Below, piece by piece: positions 36,410-45,762 of a DNA stretch of 64,000 nt. The notes under the pieces were generated by a model. It saw nothing but the letters and a program-made list of their open reading frames with translations, had not been told where the DNA came from and ran no database searches. Both the position numbers and the translations under genes were made by a program. Origin of the DNA: Gemmatimonadaceae bacterium (GTDB lineage: Bacteria; Gemmatimonadota; Gemmatimonadetes; Gemmatimonadales; Gemmatimonadaceae); the NCBI GenBank assembly GCA_025358925.1, contig JANYHT010000071.1, forward strand, positions 1 through 64,000, given 5' to 3'. The stretch's first letter is position 1, and each line of letters begins with the position of its first letter.

Positions 36410-36529
36410 GCGAGAGTCAGGAGGACGCGCTCATCGAGCCGTCGCGGACGAGACGCGGCTCATCATCGACAACGAAAATTTGCGCAGGCGGCGGTGCGTG
36501 GTCGCGGGCGCGTGCTGAATAAGTCAGCG

Positions 36530-36883
36530 TCAGACGATCGCCGCAATCTGCGCGCGATGTCGGCGCAGGTCGTAGAGTAGTGCGGCCAAGTTCGCGCCCT
36601 CGCGCAGCAGCACCAGTAAGATCGCCTCGGGGGAAACCGACGTGACGATCGCCGTGCCCGCACCGTACTCGAGCACCATCAACGTAAAAATGCCGCGTCC
36701 GGCTGCCGTGCCCATGTCGATTGCGGCAGCCACCATCGGCGGCACGTGCGCCGCCAGACCGTCGGGGTCGAGCGCGCCTTCAGCGGCGCCGTCGATGAGC
36801 AGGCCATCGCGGCCCAGCACAATCACCGCATCGACGCCATCTCGGCGTCGTAATGCTCCTACCAGGTCGCGAATAGTGGCCAT
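36530..36883 (-). CDS. Roadblock/LC7 domain protein
   Basis: A 117-residue single-domain protein. MATIRDLVGALRRRDGVDAVIVLGRDGLLIDG followed by LAAHVPPMVAAAIDMG and IFTLMVLEYGAGTAIVTSV is a Roadblock/LC7 fold, as in MglB, the GTPase-activating partner of MglA. No MglA-type GTPase is in the window, so partner and role are unknown. It may start from a near-leaderless promoter: TTGACT lies 29 bp before the ATG on the minus strand, although the matching -10 is poor. About 120 bp separate it from manC downstream. Confidence 0.85.
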   Translation of the reverse strand: MATIRDLVGALRRRDGVDAVIVLGRDGLLIDGAAEGALDPDGLAAHVPPMVAAAIDMGTAAGRGIFTLMVLEYGAGTAIVTSVSPEAILLVLLREGANLAALLYDLRRHRAQIAAIV

Positions 36884-36977
36884 TTTGGAACGCTGTGCTT
36901 CGCGTGGGGTGAAGTCAAGCGACTAAACCGCTTGCCCGGACACGAGTTGGGCGGTAACCTCCGAGTTCGCTTTTGCC

Positions 36978-37604
36978 ATGGGGACTACACTGTTGCTTCG
37001 CAATTTCAGCGCGCGCACGTTTCTGCGACGCGCTCTGTCGTTTTCGGCGGTCAGCGTCGCGGTATTCGCGCAAGCGGCATGCGGTGGCGCAGCGTCGTTG
37101 CTGTCGCCCGCGTCCATCGAAAACGTCACACGCATTTTTAGTGTGTATGCGCTCACCGGCACGTCCAACGCTCTCCCGGCCGCGTACAAATTCACAACAG
37201 AATCGCTCGAACGTCCGCAGGTCTTGAGTTCTGGTGCCATCAATTTTGATGTCGCCTTCGACATTACCTCCGACGGGCGGGTGCGCGTCTTGCCAGCGAA
37301 GTTTGTCGTGCCCTTACCACCCGCTGGAGCACCCGTGGTGGGTCTTCAGAAAATGACGGTCACGTTCGATCTCCTCGCGCGGGCGCCAACCGCCGGATTT
37401 CAAACCGACAGCGCGGTTACTGTTGGCATCGGCGAGACGTACACGATCAAGCTCGCAAATTCCGGATGCACTTTTCGCGAACCATTTTACGCGAAGATCA
37501 CGGTCGACAGCATCGTGTTGTCGCAGCGACGCGTGGTTGTGCGATCGCTCATCAACCGAAATTGCGGCTTTTTCGCGCTCACCGACGGATTGCCGACCTT
37601 CTGA
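36978..37604 (+). CDS. Exported protein, possible lipoprotein
   Basis: A 208-residue protein. Residues ~16-36 (RRALSFSAVSVAVFAQAAC) form a signal sequence; Cys36 could be lipidated, but QAAC fits the lipobox only loosely. The mature part is beta-rich (INFDVAFDITSDGRVRVLP, KMTVTFDLLAR) and has two more cysteines (SGCTF, NRNCGFF) suited to a disulfide. No family is recognised. It ends 7 bp before serS, so it may share its transcript, and diverges from the Roadblock gene. Confidence 0.75.
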   Translation: MGTTLLLRNFSARTFLRRALSFSAVSVAVFAQAACGGAASLLSPASIENVTRIFSVYALTGTSNALPAAYKFTTESLERPQVLSSGAINFDVAFDITSDGRVRVLPAKFVVPLPPAGAPVVGLQKMTVTFDLLARAPTAGFQTDSAVTVGIGETYTIKLANSGCTFREPFYAKITVDSIVLSQRRVVVRSLINRNCGFFALTDGLPTF

Positions 37605-37611
37605 TTTCCTT

Positions 37612-38889
37612 ATGCACGACATTCGCCTACTGCGCGACCAATTGGATCGACTGCGCGACGGCATGCGTCGTCGAAAAAAACTTGGAGAACTTGCGCCGCT
37701 CCTAGATCGCGCCGAAGAACTGGAGCGTGATCGTCGCTCTGCGATCACCGAGCTTGAAGCACAACAAGCGCAGCGAAATCGGCTCACGCAGGAAGTCGGC
37801 GAGCGTCGAAAGGCGGGGCTCGAGGCGACCGATTTGATCGCGGCCGGTCGCGCGGTCGGCGATGTCATTGCAGCGCTCGAACATCGGAAATCGTCTGCAG
37901 AAGCTGCCGTGCAAGCGCTCGTGTACGAGTTGCCAAACCTCACCTTCGACGAAGTCCCCGAGGGAGGCGACGAAGCGAATCGCATCATGCGCGCATGGGG
38001 TGCGCCGCGACCAGACGGCTCGCTCATCAAGCCTCATTGGGAAATCGGCGAGCGTTTGGGCCTGCTGGACTTGACGCGAGGCGCGAAAATAAGTGGATCG
38101 GGGTTCATCGTGTATCGCGGCATTGGCGCGCGACTCGTGCGCGGTCTTATGAACATGATGCTCGATATTCACACGGTCGAGCATGGGTACGAAGAGTGCT
38201 CAGTGCCGCTCGTGGTGAATCGTGCGTCGATGACTGGGACCGGACAGCTTCCCAAGTTCGCAGACGACATGTACCACATTAACGAAGAAGATCTGTTCCT
38301 CATTCCGACATCCGAAGTTCCCCTGACCAATCTGTATCGCGATGAGATTCTCGACGCGACCGAACTCCCGAAAAGCTTCTGTGCGTTCACCCCTTGTTTT
38401 CGTCGTGAAGCCGGCGCGGCTGGAAAAGACACGCGCGGACTTTTGCGGGTGCATGAGTTCGATAAAGTGGAGCTGGTGAAATACACCACACCCGAGTCGT
38501 CGCTCACGGAGCTTGAGTTGCTCACGTCGCACGCCGAAGTCATTTTGCAGCGATTGGAGTTGCCTTACCGCGTGCTTTTGCTCGCCGCCGGTGATACAGG
38601 GTTCGCCAGCGCGAAGACGTACGATCTTGAAGTCTTCGCGCCCGGTGTTGGCAAATGGTTGGAAGTCTCGAGCTGCAGCGTCATGTCTGACTTTCAGGCG
38701 CGCCGCGCAAACATTCGCTATCGCCCCGCGCCCGGCGAAAAGCCGCGTTTCTTACATACGCTAAATGGCTCAGCGCTCGCGTTCTCCCGGATCATTGCCA
38801 GCTTGCTCGAGCACGGACAACAGGCGGACGGCTCCGTGCGCGTTCCCGAAGCGTTGCAGTCGTACATTGGATGTAGCACGCTGCGGTGA
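37612..38889 (+). CDS. serS: Seryl-tRNA synthetase
   Basis: A 425-residue class II synthetase charging tRNA-Ser. The N-terminal long helical hairpin (LLRDQLDRLRDGMRRRKK, ~5-100) grips the long variable arm of tRNA-Ser. Class II motifs are PFRREAG-like CFRREAGAAGKDTRG (motif 2) and GSALAFSRIIASLLE (motif 3), with TSEVPLTNLY between. ATG 37612 gives the standard MHDIRLLR start. The two tRNA-Ser genes at the other end of the window are its substrates. Confidence 0.97.
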   Translation: MHDIRLLRDQLDRLRDGMRRRKKLGELAPLLDRAEELERDRRSAITELEAQQAQRNRLTQEVGERRKAGLEATDLIAAGRAVGDVIAALEHRKSSAEAAVQALVYELPNLTFDEVPEGGDEANRIMRAWGAPRPDGSLIKPHWEIGERLGLLDLTRGAKISGSGFIVYRGIGARLVRGLMNMMLDIHTVEHGYEECSVPLVVNRASMTGTGQLPKFADDMYHINEEDLFLIPTSEVPLTNLYRDEILDATELPKSFCAFTPCFRREAGAAGKDTRGLLRVHEFDKVELVKYTTPESSLTELELLTSHAEVILQRLELPYRVLLLAAGDTGFASAKTYDLEVFAPGVGKWLEVSSCSVMSDFQARRANIRYRPAPGEKPRFLHTLNGSALAFSRIIASLLEHGQQADGSVRVPEALQSYIGCSTLR

Positions 38890-38944
38890 TCGGGTGCGCG
38901 TAGTGAAAGCGCGCGTATCGATCGACGCGTAAGCGAGGCTCTGC

Positions 38945-40099
38945 ATGCGCCGCCGCCGCTGGCCCGTAGTCGTAATGGTACTTGGCGTGCTCGCACTCTT
39001 AACCTGGTATGTGGGCTACACGCAGCACGTAGTCACCCAACTCCGCGTTGCTGCCGCGTCGCAAGGGCGTATGTATTCGCGCATCTACCTCGCGCTCAAC
39101 GATACCAGCGTCGCTGGTCAAGATCCCACCACCGTACTGCTCGAGCTGGCGGGGCAAGTCCGCGAATCCGGGCTTCCGCTCGTGCTCACTGATGCACACG
39201 GTGGCGTTTCGGGTGCGGCAAATCTGCCATTTGACGAGCCACTGGATGGCCCGCGCACCAAGGCCTACGTGCAGCAGTTGGATCGTGTCAACGCACCCAT
39301 TATCGAGCTGGGTGTCGGCGGGGTACACTACGGCGATAGCCCGATCATCACTGGCTTGAGAGTCATACCAGTATTGCAGGCCATAGCAATCGGGCTGTTA
39401 CTGGCTCTCGCACTGTATGCGCTCGTCGAACGCGGTCGCGCCGAACGGGAAAAGGTCTGGGCCGGCATGGCGCGCGAAGCGGCGCATCAACTCGGTACGC
39501 CCCTATCGGCAATGGCAGGTTGGATTGAACTACTGCGCGACGAAATAGAGACGCCTACCGCCAAGCGCGCCGTGCTTGCGATGGAGCAGGATATTCAACG
39601 ACTCGATCGCGTCTCGCATCGTTTCGAGCGCATTGGGCGACCGCCGCGTCGAGATGGCGTGGAATGCACCGCACTGGTTGACCGCCTTGCCGCATACTTT
39701 GCCGCTCGTGCGCCAACGTTGGCGCGTCGTGTTCTCATCACGTCAGAACATCCCACGGCGCCGCTGGTGGCCGTCGGCGATGGTGTGCTCCTTGAGTGGG
39801 TACTTGAAGTGCTCATCAAGAACGCGATCGATGCGTTGGCAGGTCGCGACGGGCTTGTCGTCGTGTCCGCCCACCCCCTGCCCGAAGGTGGCGTGAACAT
39901 TCGCGTTGCGGATGACGGCCCCGGCGTGCCGCGACAATTGCGAAAGCGCATCTTCGACGCCGGCTTTTCGACGAAAGATCGTGGCTGGGGCATCGGTCTC
40001 GCCCTCGCGCGCCGCATCGTCGAAGAAAATCACGGTGGAAAATTGACGCTCGCGGAGACGAGTCGTGGCGCCGCCTTCGACGTTATCTTGCCTGGATGA
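38945..40099 (+). CDS. Membrane sensor histidine kinase
   Basis: A 384-residue kinase. Transmembrane segments at ~7-24 and ~138-160 enclose a periplasmic sensor of about 115 residues. The H-box AREAAHQLGTPLSAM places the phosphorylated His at 181; the N-box is IKNAIDALAG and the G-boxes are VADDGPGVP and GWGIGLALARRIV. No response regulator gene adjoins it. It overlaps the helicase gene by 4 bp, an odd partner for a signalling gene. Confidence 0.92.
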   Translation: MRRRRWPVVVMVLGVLALLTWYVGYTQHVVTQLRVAAASQGRMYSRIYLALNDTSVAGQDPTTVLLELAGQVRESGLPLVLTDAHGGVSGAANLPFDEPLDGPRTKAYVQQLDRVNAPIIELGVGGVHYGDSPIITGLRVIPVLQAIAIGLLLALALYALVERGRAEREKVWAGMAREAAHQLGTPLSAMAGWIELLRDEIETPTAKRAVLAMEQDIQRLDRVSHRFERIGRPPRRDGVECTALVDRLAAYFAARAPTLARRVLITSEHPTAPLVAVGDGVLLEWVLEVLIKNAIDALAGRDGLVVVSAHPLPEGGVNIRVADDGPGVPRQLRKRIFDAGFSTKDRGWGIGLALARRIVEENHGGKLTLAETSRGAAFDVILPG

Positions 40100-42525
40100 C
40101 AACGACGGGTTTTACTGGATCGCTTTTCGACGCAGTACCGAAACCGACACTGAAGCTGGACGCCGCCGAACAAGGGCTCAATTCGGCGCAGCGTGAGGCG
40201 GTCGCCCACGATGACGGACCGATGCTCGTGATTGCCGGGGCGGGCTCAGGGAAAACGCGCGTGCTGACAACGCGCATCGCGCGACTCATTGGGACCCGGG
40301 GCGTGGCGCCGCACGAAATACTCGCTGTCACATTTACAAACAAGGCCGCTGGCGAAATGCGTGATCGGATCGCGCGGCTGCTCGGTCACGAACCGAAAGG
40401 CATGTGGTGCGGCACCTTTCACGCACTCGGCGCGCGACTGTTGCGCGGTGTTGCACCGCTGGTGGGTCGCGAACCAAACTTCACTATTTACGATGAAGAT
40501 GATACGCTGGCGGCGTTGAAGCGGGTCATGGAGCGTCGCGGGGTCAGCCCCACCCAGTTTGCGCCAAAAGCAATCCTCAGCGCGATCAGCGATGCGAAAA
40601 ATGCGCTCGTCTCGTCGAGTGACTACGCGACCAACGCATTTGATGTGTTCTCGAAAACCGTCGCGGGCGTTTACGCGGATCTCGAGAGTGCGCTCGAACG
40701 CGCGAACGCGGTCACGTTTGACGATCTGCTTGTGCTCCCCGTGCGCGCACTACAACGCGACGAAGCTGTGCGGACGCACTACCAGCGGCGATTCCGATAC
40801 GTGCTGGTCGACGAGTATCAAGATACAAACGCCGCGCAATATAAGTTTGTATCGCTCATGGGTGGTGGTCGAGGGAACGTGATGGTCGTGGGTGACGACG
40901 ATCAATCCATTTATGGTTGGCGCGGCGCGGACATTCGCAACATTCTCGATTTTGAGCGTGATTTTCCCGGCGCGCGCGTCGTGCGACTTGAAGAAAACTA
41001 TCGATCCACGCCAAATATCTTAGACTTGGCGAATGCGGTCATCGCCGAGAATACAGAACGTCGTGGGAAGACCCTGCGTGCGACGCGCCCGGCAGGCGAA
41101 CCTGTCACGCTTGTCGAGACCTTAGACGAACGTGACGAGGCAGATTTTATTGCCGACGTGGTGATTGATCGCACCGCGCGCGGAGACTGGCAACGCCGCG
41201 ATTGCGCCGTGCTCTATCGCACAAACGCACAAAGTCGCGCGGTGGAAGACGCGTGTCGCCGACGCGGTATTCCGTACCGACTCGTTGGTGCGGTTCGGTT
41301 CTATGATCGACGAGAGATACGCGATTTGATGGCGTATTTGAAACTGGTGGCCAATCCGGCAGACGACGAAGCGTTTCGCCGTGCGGTCAACGTACCGAAA
41401 CGCGGCCTCGGCGATGTCACGCTCGCGGCGCTCGCCGAACGTGCCGCCGTAGACGGCGTTTCGTTGCTCACGGTCGCGTCGCGCGCCGACGTACTCGCCG
41501 GGATGCGGCCTGCGGCGCGTGCCGCACTTAATGAGTTTGTCGCACTCGTGCATAAATTACGTGTGCAAGCAGTCGATGCGTCAGTCGATGAGCTATTGCG
41601 CGATCTGATCGACGCGACGCGCTACGCGGAGTACCTGCGCGCGGAAGGACAAGAAGGGATCGAGCGCGTAGAAAACGTACGCGAAATGGTGGCCGGTGCA
41701 GCAGAAGTCGTCGCCGACGACGGAGGCGAGGTCGGGCTCACACCACTGGATCATTTTCTACAAAAAGCCACACTCGTGGCCGGTATTGATCGGCTCGACC
41801 CTGACGCAGACGCTATCACCATGATGACAATGCACAACGCCAAGGGACTCGAATTTCCGTTGGTTATTGTATCCGGCCTCGAAGACGGACTGTTTCCGCT
41901 TGCGCGCGCAGCGGACGATCCGAAACAACTCGAAGAAGAGCGGCGACTGTTTTACGTCGGGATCACGCGCGCGGAAAAAAAACTGTACTTAACGTGTGCA
42001 GAACAACGGCGCCGTAACGGTGAGTTGATGACGTCGATGCCTTCCAGATTCTTGCGAACGATTAGCTTCTCGCTCGCCGAACGACAACAGACGAAGCGCG
42101 TGCGCACCGAAGGTCGCAGGGCATATGGTGGAGCAGGTCGACCCTCCGGCGACGAGAGTTGGGGACGGAGTTCATTTGGCAGCGGCGCTGGTGGCAGTTC
42201 GTCCTCGACCGGAAAGCGCGCGGTCGGGCCGTACGGCAGCGCCACATATCGCAGCAACGATTCCGCGTTCGGTAAGGCGCCGAAGTCGTGGGCCGCATCA
42301 CCGTCGGCGAAAAGCAAGTCGGTCGCGCCCGAAGACGAATCACAGGATGCACCGCAATTTGCCATTGGCGAGCGTGTGCGGCATGCAAAATTTGGTAGCG
42401 GAACGATTGCAGAGCTCAGTGGAAACGGGCGCGATGCAAAGGTGCGCATCGATTTCGACAACGAAGAAATCGGACGGAAAACACTGGTGATCGCGCAAGC
42501 AAACCTTGAACGCGGGCTGGAATAG
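40096..42525 (+). CDS. pcrA: UvrD/PcrA-type superfamily 1A DNA helicase
   Basis: An 809-residue helicase that unwinds DNA 3' to 5' in repair. Motif I GAGSGKT is at ~48-54; motif Ia TFTNKAAGEM, motif II DEYQDTNAAQY, motif III VVGDDDQSIYGWRGA, motif IV VRLEENYRS, motif V TMHNAKGLEF and motif VI YVGITRAEKKLYLT are all present. A Gly/Ser-rich linker (~670-745) leads to a Tudor-like C-terminal tail (GERVRHAKFGSGTIAEL) that in PcrA binds RNA polymerase. It is followed directly by gatC. Confidence 0.95.
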   Translation: MTTTGFTGSLFDAVPKPTLKLDAAEQGLNSAQREAVAHDDGPMLVIAGAGSGKTRVLTTRIARLIGTRGVAPHEILAVTFTNKAAGEMRDRIARLLGHEPKGMWCGTFHALGARLLRGVAPLVGREPNFTIYDEDDTLAALKRVMERRGVSPTQFAPKAILSAISDAKNALVSSSDYATNAFDVFSKTVAGVYADLESALERANAVTFDDLLVLPVRALQRDEAVRTHYQRRFRYVLVDEYQDTNAAQYKFVSLMGGGRGNVMVVGDDDQSIYGWRGADIRNILDFERDFPGARVVRLEENYRSTPNILDLANAVIAENTERRGKTLRATRPAGEPVTLVETLDERDEADFIADVVIDRTARGDWQRRDCAVLYRTNAQSRAVEDACRRRGIPYRLVGAVRFYDRREIRDLMAYLKLVANPADDEAFRRAVNVPKRGLGDVTLAALAERAAVDGVSLLTVASRADVLAGMRPAARAALNEFVALVHKLRVQAVDASVDELLRDLIDATRYAEYLRAEGQEGIERVENVREMVAGAAEVVADDGGEVGLTPLDHFLQKATLVAGIDRLDPDADAITMMTMHNAKGLEFPLVIVSGLEDGLFPLARAADDPKQLEEERRLFYVGITRAEKKLYLTCAEQRRRNGELMTSMPSRFLRTISFSLAERQQTKRVRTEGRRAYGGAGRPSGDESWGRSSFGSGAGGSSSSTGKRAVGPYGSATYRSNDSAFGKAPKSWAASPSAKSKSVAPEDESQDAPQFAIGERVRHAKFGSGTIAELSGNGRDAKVRIDFDNEEIGRKTLVIAQANLERGLE

Positions 42526-42845
42526 TGGCCGTCACAGAACAGGATGTAATGGCGGTCGCGCAGCTCTCGCGATTGGTCATTGATGACGCGCGGCGGCCCG
42601 AAATCGTCAACGAATTAAATCGCATTCTGGAGCACATGGATGTGCTGCAGAGTGTGGCGATTCCATCCATCGCTTCCGATGCGCACGCGACGCCGTCACG
42701 TGCGCAACGACAGATGCCGTTGCGTGAGGATGTTAACACACCCGTGCGTGTGCAGGCGGAACGCGCGAGTTTCGCGCCCGCGCTTCGCGATGGATTTTTC
42801 CTCGTGCCGCGTCTCGCCACCCACGCGGATGAGACTGACGGATGA
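42525..42845 (+). CDS. gatC: Asp/Glu-tRNA amidotransferase subunit C
   Basis: At 106 residues it is a typical GatC: VMAVAQLSRLVIDDARR, then LNRILEHMDVLQSV, and PLREDVNTP. It wraps around the GatA-GatB interface. The GTG start shares a base with the helicase stop and the gene overlaps gatA by 4 bp. Confidence 0.93.
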   Translation: MAVTEQDVMAVAQLSRLVIDDARRPEIVNELNRILEHMDVLQSVAIPSIASDAHATPSRAQRQMPLREDVNTPVRVQAERASFAPALRDGFFLVPRLATHADETDG

Positions 42846-44323
42846 ATCGAACACTGCCCGACGGGTTGCTGGCCGTGTCGGCCGCCGCGCTCGCGCATGG
42901 CGTCACTGTTGGTGACATCGATCCTCGTGCACTGCTCGCGGAAACCGTGGCGAGATTTCACGAGGTGCATGCGGGTACCGGCGGACTCAATGCATTTTTA
43001 CATCTCGACGTGGATGGAGCGCGCAACGCGGCGACGATGGTCAGCGCTCGTGTGTTGCGCGATGATCCGATGCCGCTCGCTGGCGTGCCGGTCGCGGTGA
43101 AGGACAACATCGCAACATTGCGCCTGCCAACAACCTGCGGCTCACGCATTCTTGGCGACTATGTCAGTCCGTACGAAGCGACGGCCATAGCACGGTTGCG
43201 CGAGGCCGGCGCGATCATTTTCGGAAAGACCAACATGGACGAATTTGCCATGGGGTCGTCGACGGAAAACAGCGCTTTCGGTCCTACGAAAAATCCGCAC
43301 GACGATGCACGCGTACCCGGCGGTTCATCCGGCGGTTCTGCTGTTGCCGTCGCCGCTGGCGTTGTGCGCATCGCCCTTGGCTCAGAGACCGGTGGCTCGG
43401 TGCGCCAGCCGGCGGCATTCTGCGGTGTCGTCGGTATTAAGCCTACTTACGGACGCGTAAGTCGCCACGGGTTGGTTGCCTTCGCCTCATCGCTCGACCA
43501 CATCGGCGTCTTCGGTCGCACGGTCGATGACGCAGCATTAGGTCTAGAAAGTATCGCTGGCGTTGATCCACTCGATGCGACATCCATTGACCGTCCTGTG
43601 GTAGGCTATCGCGATGGAATGTCCGTGGAAAGCGAGCAACCGCTCGCGGGGATCGTGATCGGCAAACCCGTCGAATACTTCCCCGATTCACTCGACAGAA
43701 ACATCCGCACACTCTGCGATCGCGCTGCCAACATTCTACAGTCGCTGGGCGCCGAAATTCGCGACGTGTCATTGCCGCACACGGATCTCTCGATTCCGGT
43801 CTACTACGTTGTGGCGCCCGCCGAAGCGTCGAGTAACCTGGCGCGTTTTGATGGGGTGCGATTTGGCGCACGGAAAGGTGAGGGCAGCTTGCGTGAGATG
43901 TACGAGCGGACAAGATCCGAAGGGTTTGGCGCAGAGGTGATACGGCGCATTCTCCTCGGCACCTATGTGCTGTCGGCGGGCTACTACGATGCCTACTACC
44001 GACGCGCACAAGCCGTGCGAGAATTGATCGCCGCTGACTTCACCACCGTGTTCGCATCCGGTGTGCACATTCTGCTCACGCCCACTACGCCAACAACGGC
44101 ATTCCCGCTCGGCGCTGTTTCAGATCCGTACGACATGTACCTGAGCGATATCTTCACCGCGACCGCAAATCTTGCCGGTATTCCCGCAATGTCGCTGCCC
44201 ATCGGCCGAGTGAACGGATTGCCGGTCGGCGGTCAGTTACTTGCTGCGCATTTCGACGAAGCGCGCATGCTCCGGGTGGCATATGCGCTCGAGCGCGCCC
44301 TGGGAGACGAGGCACACCGATGA
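42842..44323 (+). CDS. gatA: Asp/Glu-tRNA amidotransferase subunit A
   Basis: A 493-residue amidase-signature enzyme that frees ammonia from glutamine. The catalytic Lys is in VAVKDNI (~Lys87) and the Ser-rich loop is GGSSGGSA (~161-168), with SETGGSVRQPAAFCG giving the nucleophile Ser. It passes ammonia to GatB, which converts Glu-tRNA-Gln or Asp-tRNA-Asn. The presence of GatCAB implies that one or both amide tRNAs are made indirectly. It overlaps gatB (ATGA). Confidence 0.96.
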   Translation: MNRTLPDGLLAVSAAALAHGVTVGDIDPRALLAETVARFHEVHAGTGGLNAFLHLDVDGARNAATMVSARVLRDDPMPLAGVPVAVKDNIATLRLPTTCGSRILGDYVSPYEATAIARLREAGAIIFGKTNMDEFAMGSSTENSAFGPTKNPHDDARVPGGSSGGSAVAVAAGVVRIALGSETGGSVRQPAAFCGVVGIKPTYGRVSRHGLVAFASSLDHIGVFGRTVDDAALGLESIAGVDPLDATSIDRPVVGYRDGMSVESEQPLAGIVIGKPVEYFPDSLDRNIRTLCDRAANILQSLGAEIRDVSLPHTDLSIPVYYVVAPAEASSNLARFDGVRFGARKGEGSLREMYERTRSEGFGAEVIRRILLGTYVLSAGYYDAYYRRAQAVRELIAADFTTVFASGVHILLTPTTPTTAFPLGAVSDPYDMYLSDIFTATANLAGIPAMSLPIGRVNGLPVGGQLLAAHFDEARMLRVAYALERALGDEAHR

Positions 44324-45762
44324 CCACCGCTCCTTACGAACTGGTGATCGGCCTCGAAGTGCACTGTCAACTCAAAACAGTCACGAAAGCCTTCTGCGGT
44401 TGTCGAACATCATTTGGTGACACGCCGAATTGCAACACGTGCCCCGTGTGCTTAGGGCTGCCCGGCGCGCTACCCGTGCTCAATCGTCATGCGGTGCAAT
44501 TAGCAACGCGTGCAGCCTACGCACTCGGGTGCACCGTACACGCAACGTCAGTCTTTGCACGCAAGAATTATTTCTATCCGGATCTGCCAAAGGGCTATCA
44601 AATCTCACAATTCGACCGTCCCCTTGCGACAGGTGGACTTGTTGAGATCGGGCGGAATGCCGACGGATCCGCGCACGCGATTCGCATCACGCGGGTGCAC
44701 ATGGAGGAAGATGCTGGTAAGTCGGTGCATGACCGCTACCCATCCGTTTCTGCTGTCGATCTGAATCGCGCCGGAACGCCGCTCGTCGAAATTGTCTCCG
44801 AGCCGGATATCCGATCATCGGCGGAAGCGGGGCTCTATCTCCGCCGGCTCAAGCAGATCCTCGAGTACGCAGACGTATCGGATGCGAACATGGAAGAAGG
44901 ATCACTCCGAGTCGACGTCAACATCTCCGTACGTCCGATCGGAAGTGCCGCACTCAATACACGCACAGAAATTAAAAACCTCAATACGTTCTCCGGCGTT
45001 GAACGCGCGATTGACGTGGAATTCGTTCGGCAATGCGCGATCGTCCAAGCAGGGGGGACAATCCAACAGCAGACGATGCTGTGGGACGGCGCGCGCGGAG
45101 TGATTCGTCCGGCGAGGAGCAAAGAGGCGAGCCACGATTATCGATATTTCCCAGAACCGGATCTCCCGCCGCTCGTACTCGACGCGACTTGGCTTAACGC
45201 GCAGCGCGATGCACTGCCCGAACTGCCGCTAGCCAAACGTCTGCGATTTGTTGCGACCTACGCGCTCACCCTTGCCGATGTCGAACAGCTCACCGCCACA
45301 GAAGCGATAGCGCAAACGTTCGAGCGCGTAACCGAAGCATGTGGCGACGCGAAACGTGCGTCAAATTGGGTGCTCGGACCGTTGCTCGGAGCGCTGAACG
45401 TGTCGGGCCGCCGCATTGAATCACACCCGGTGTCCGCGACCACGCTCGGCGCATTGATTCGCTTGGAAGCATCAGGCGCCATTTCGAACACTGCGGCCCG
45501 TCAGCTATTCACGATGCTCGAAACCGAAACCATCGATCCGCTCACGCTCGCGAATCGAGAAGGACTGCTAAAGATTAGCGATGACGACGCGATCATTGCG
45601 TGGATCGATGACGTGCTCGCCGAGCATCCCGTTGAAGCCGGACGCTTTCTCGCTGGAGAAGTAAAACTGCAAGGCGTGCTTGTGGGCTACGTGATGAAAA
45701 AATCGAAGGGGTCGGCGGATCCACGCAAAGTGAATCAACTCTTGGCCACACGCACGGGTTGA
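44320..45762 (+). CDS. gatB: Asp/Glu-tRNA amidotransferase subunit B
   Basis: A 480-residue protein with the GatB N-terminal landmarks GLEVHCQLKT, the zinc-site CGCRTSFG...CNTCPVCLGLPGALPV, KNYFYPDLPKGYQISQ and HMEEDAGKS, and the C-terminal YqeY-like tail DPRKVNQLLATR. It phosphorylates the misacylated tRNA and transfers ammonia. Its last 28 bp overlap the convergent phospholipase-like gene, with no room for a normal terminator. Confidence 0.96.
   Translation: MTTAPYELVIGLEVHCQLKTVTKAFCGCRTSFGDTPNCNTCPVCLGLPGALPVLNRHAVQLATRAAYALGCTVHATSVFARKNYFYPDLPKGYQISQFDRPLATGGLVEIGRNADGSAHAIRITRVHMEEDAGKSVHDRYPSVSAVDLNRAGTPLVEIVSEPDIRSSAEAGLYLRRLKQILEYADVSDANMEEGSLRVDVNISVRPIGSAALNTRTEIKNLNTFSGVERAIDVEFVRQCAIVQAGGTIQQQTMLWDGARGVIRPARSKEASHDYRYFPEPDLPPLVLDATWLNAQRDALPELPLAKRLRFVATYALTLADVEQLTATEAIAQTFERVTEACGDAKRASNWVLGPLLGALNVSGRRIESHPVSATTLGALIRLEASGAISNTAARQLFTMLETETIDPLTLANREGLLKISDDDAIIAWIDDVLAEHPVEAGRFLAGEVKLQGVLVGYVMKKSKGSADPRKVNQLLATRTG

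Noticed and set aside
36440-36470. GAGCCG/CGGCTC hairpin downstream of the Roadblock gene as a terminator
   Set aside because: Stem of only six pairs with a large loop and no T-tract.
38945-40099. Two-component system at the histidine kinase
   Set aside because: No response regulator is encoded on either side; only the kinase can be supported.
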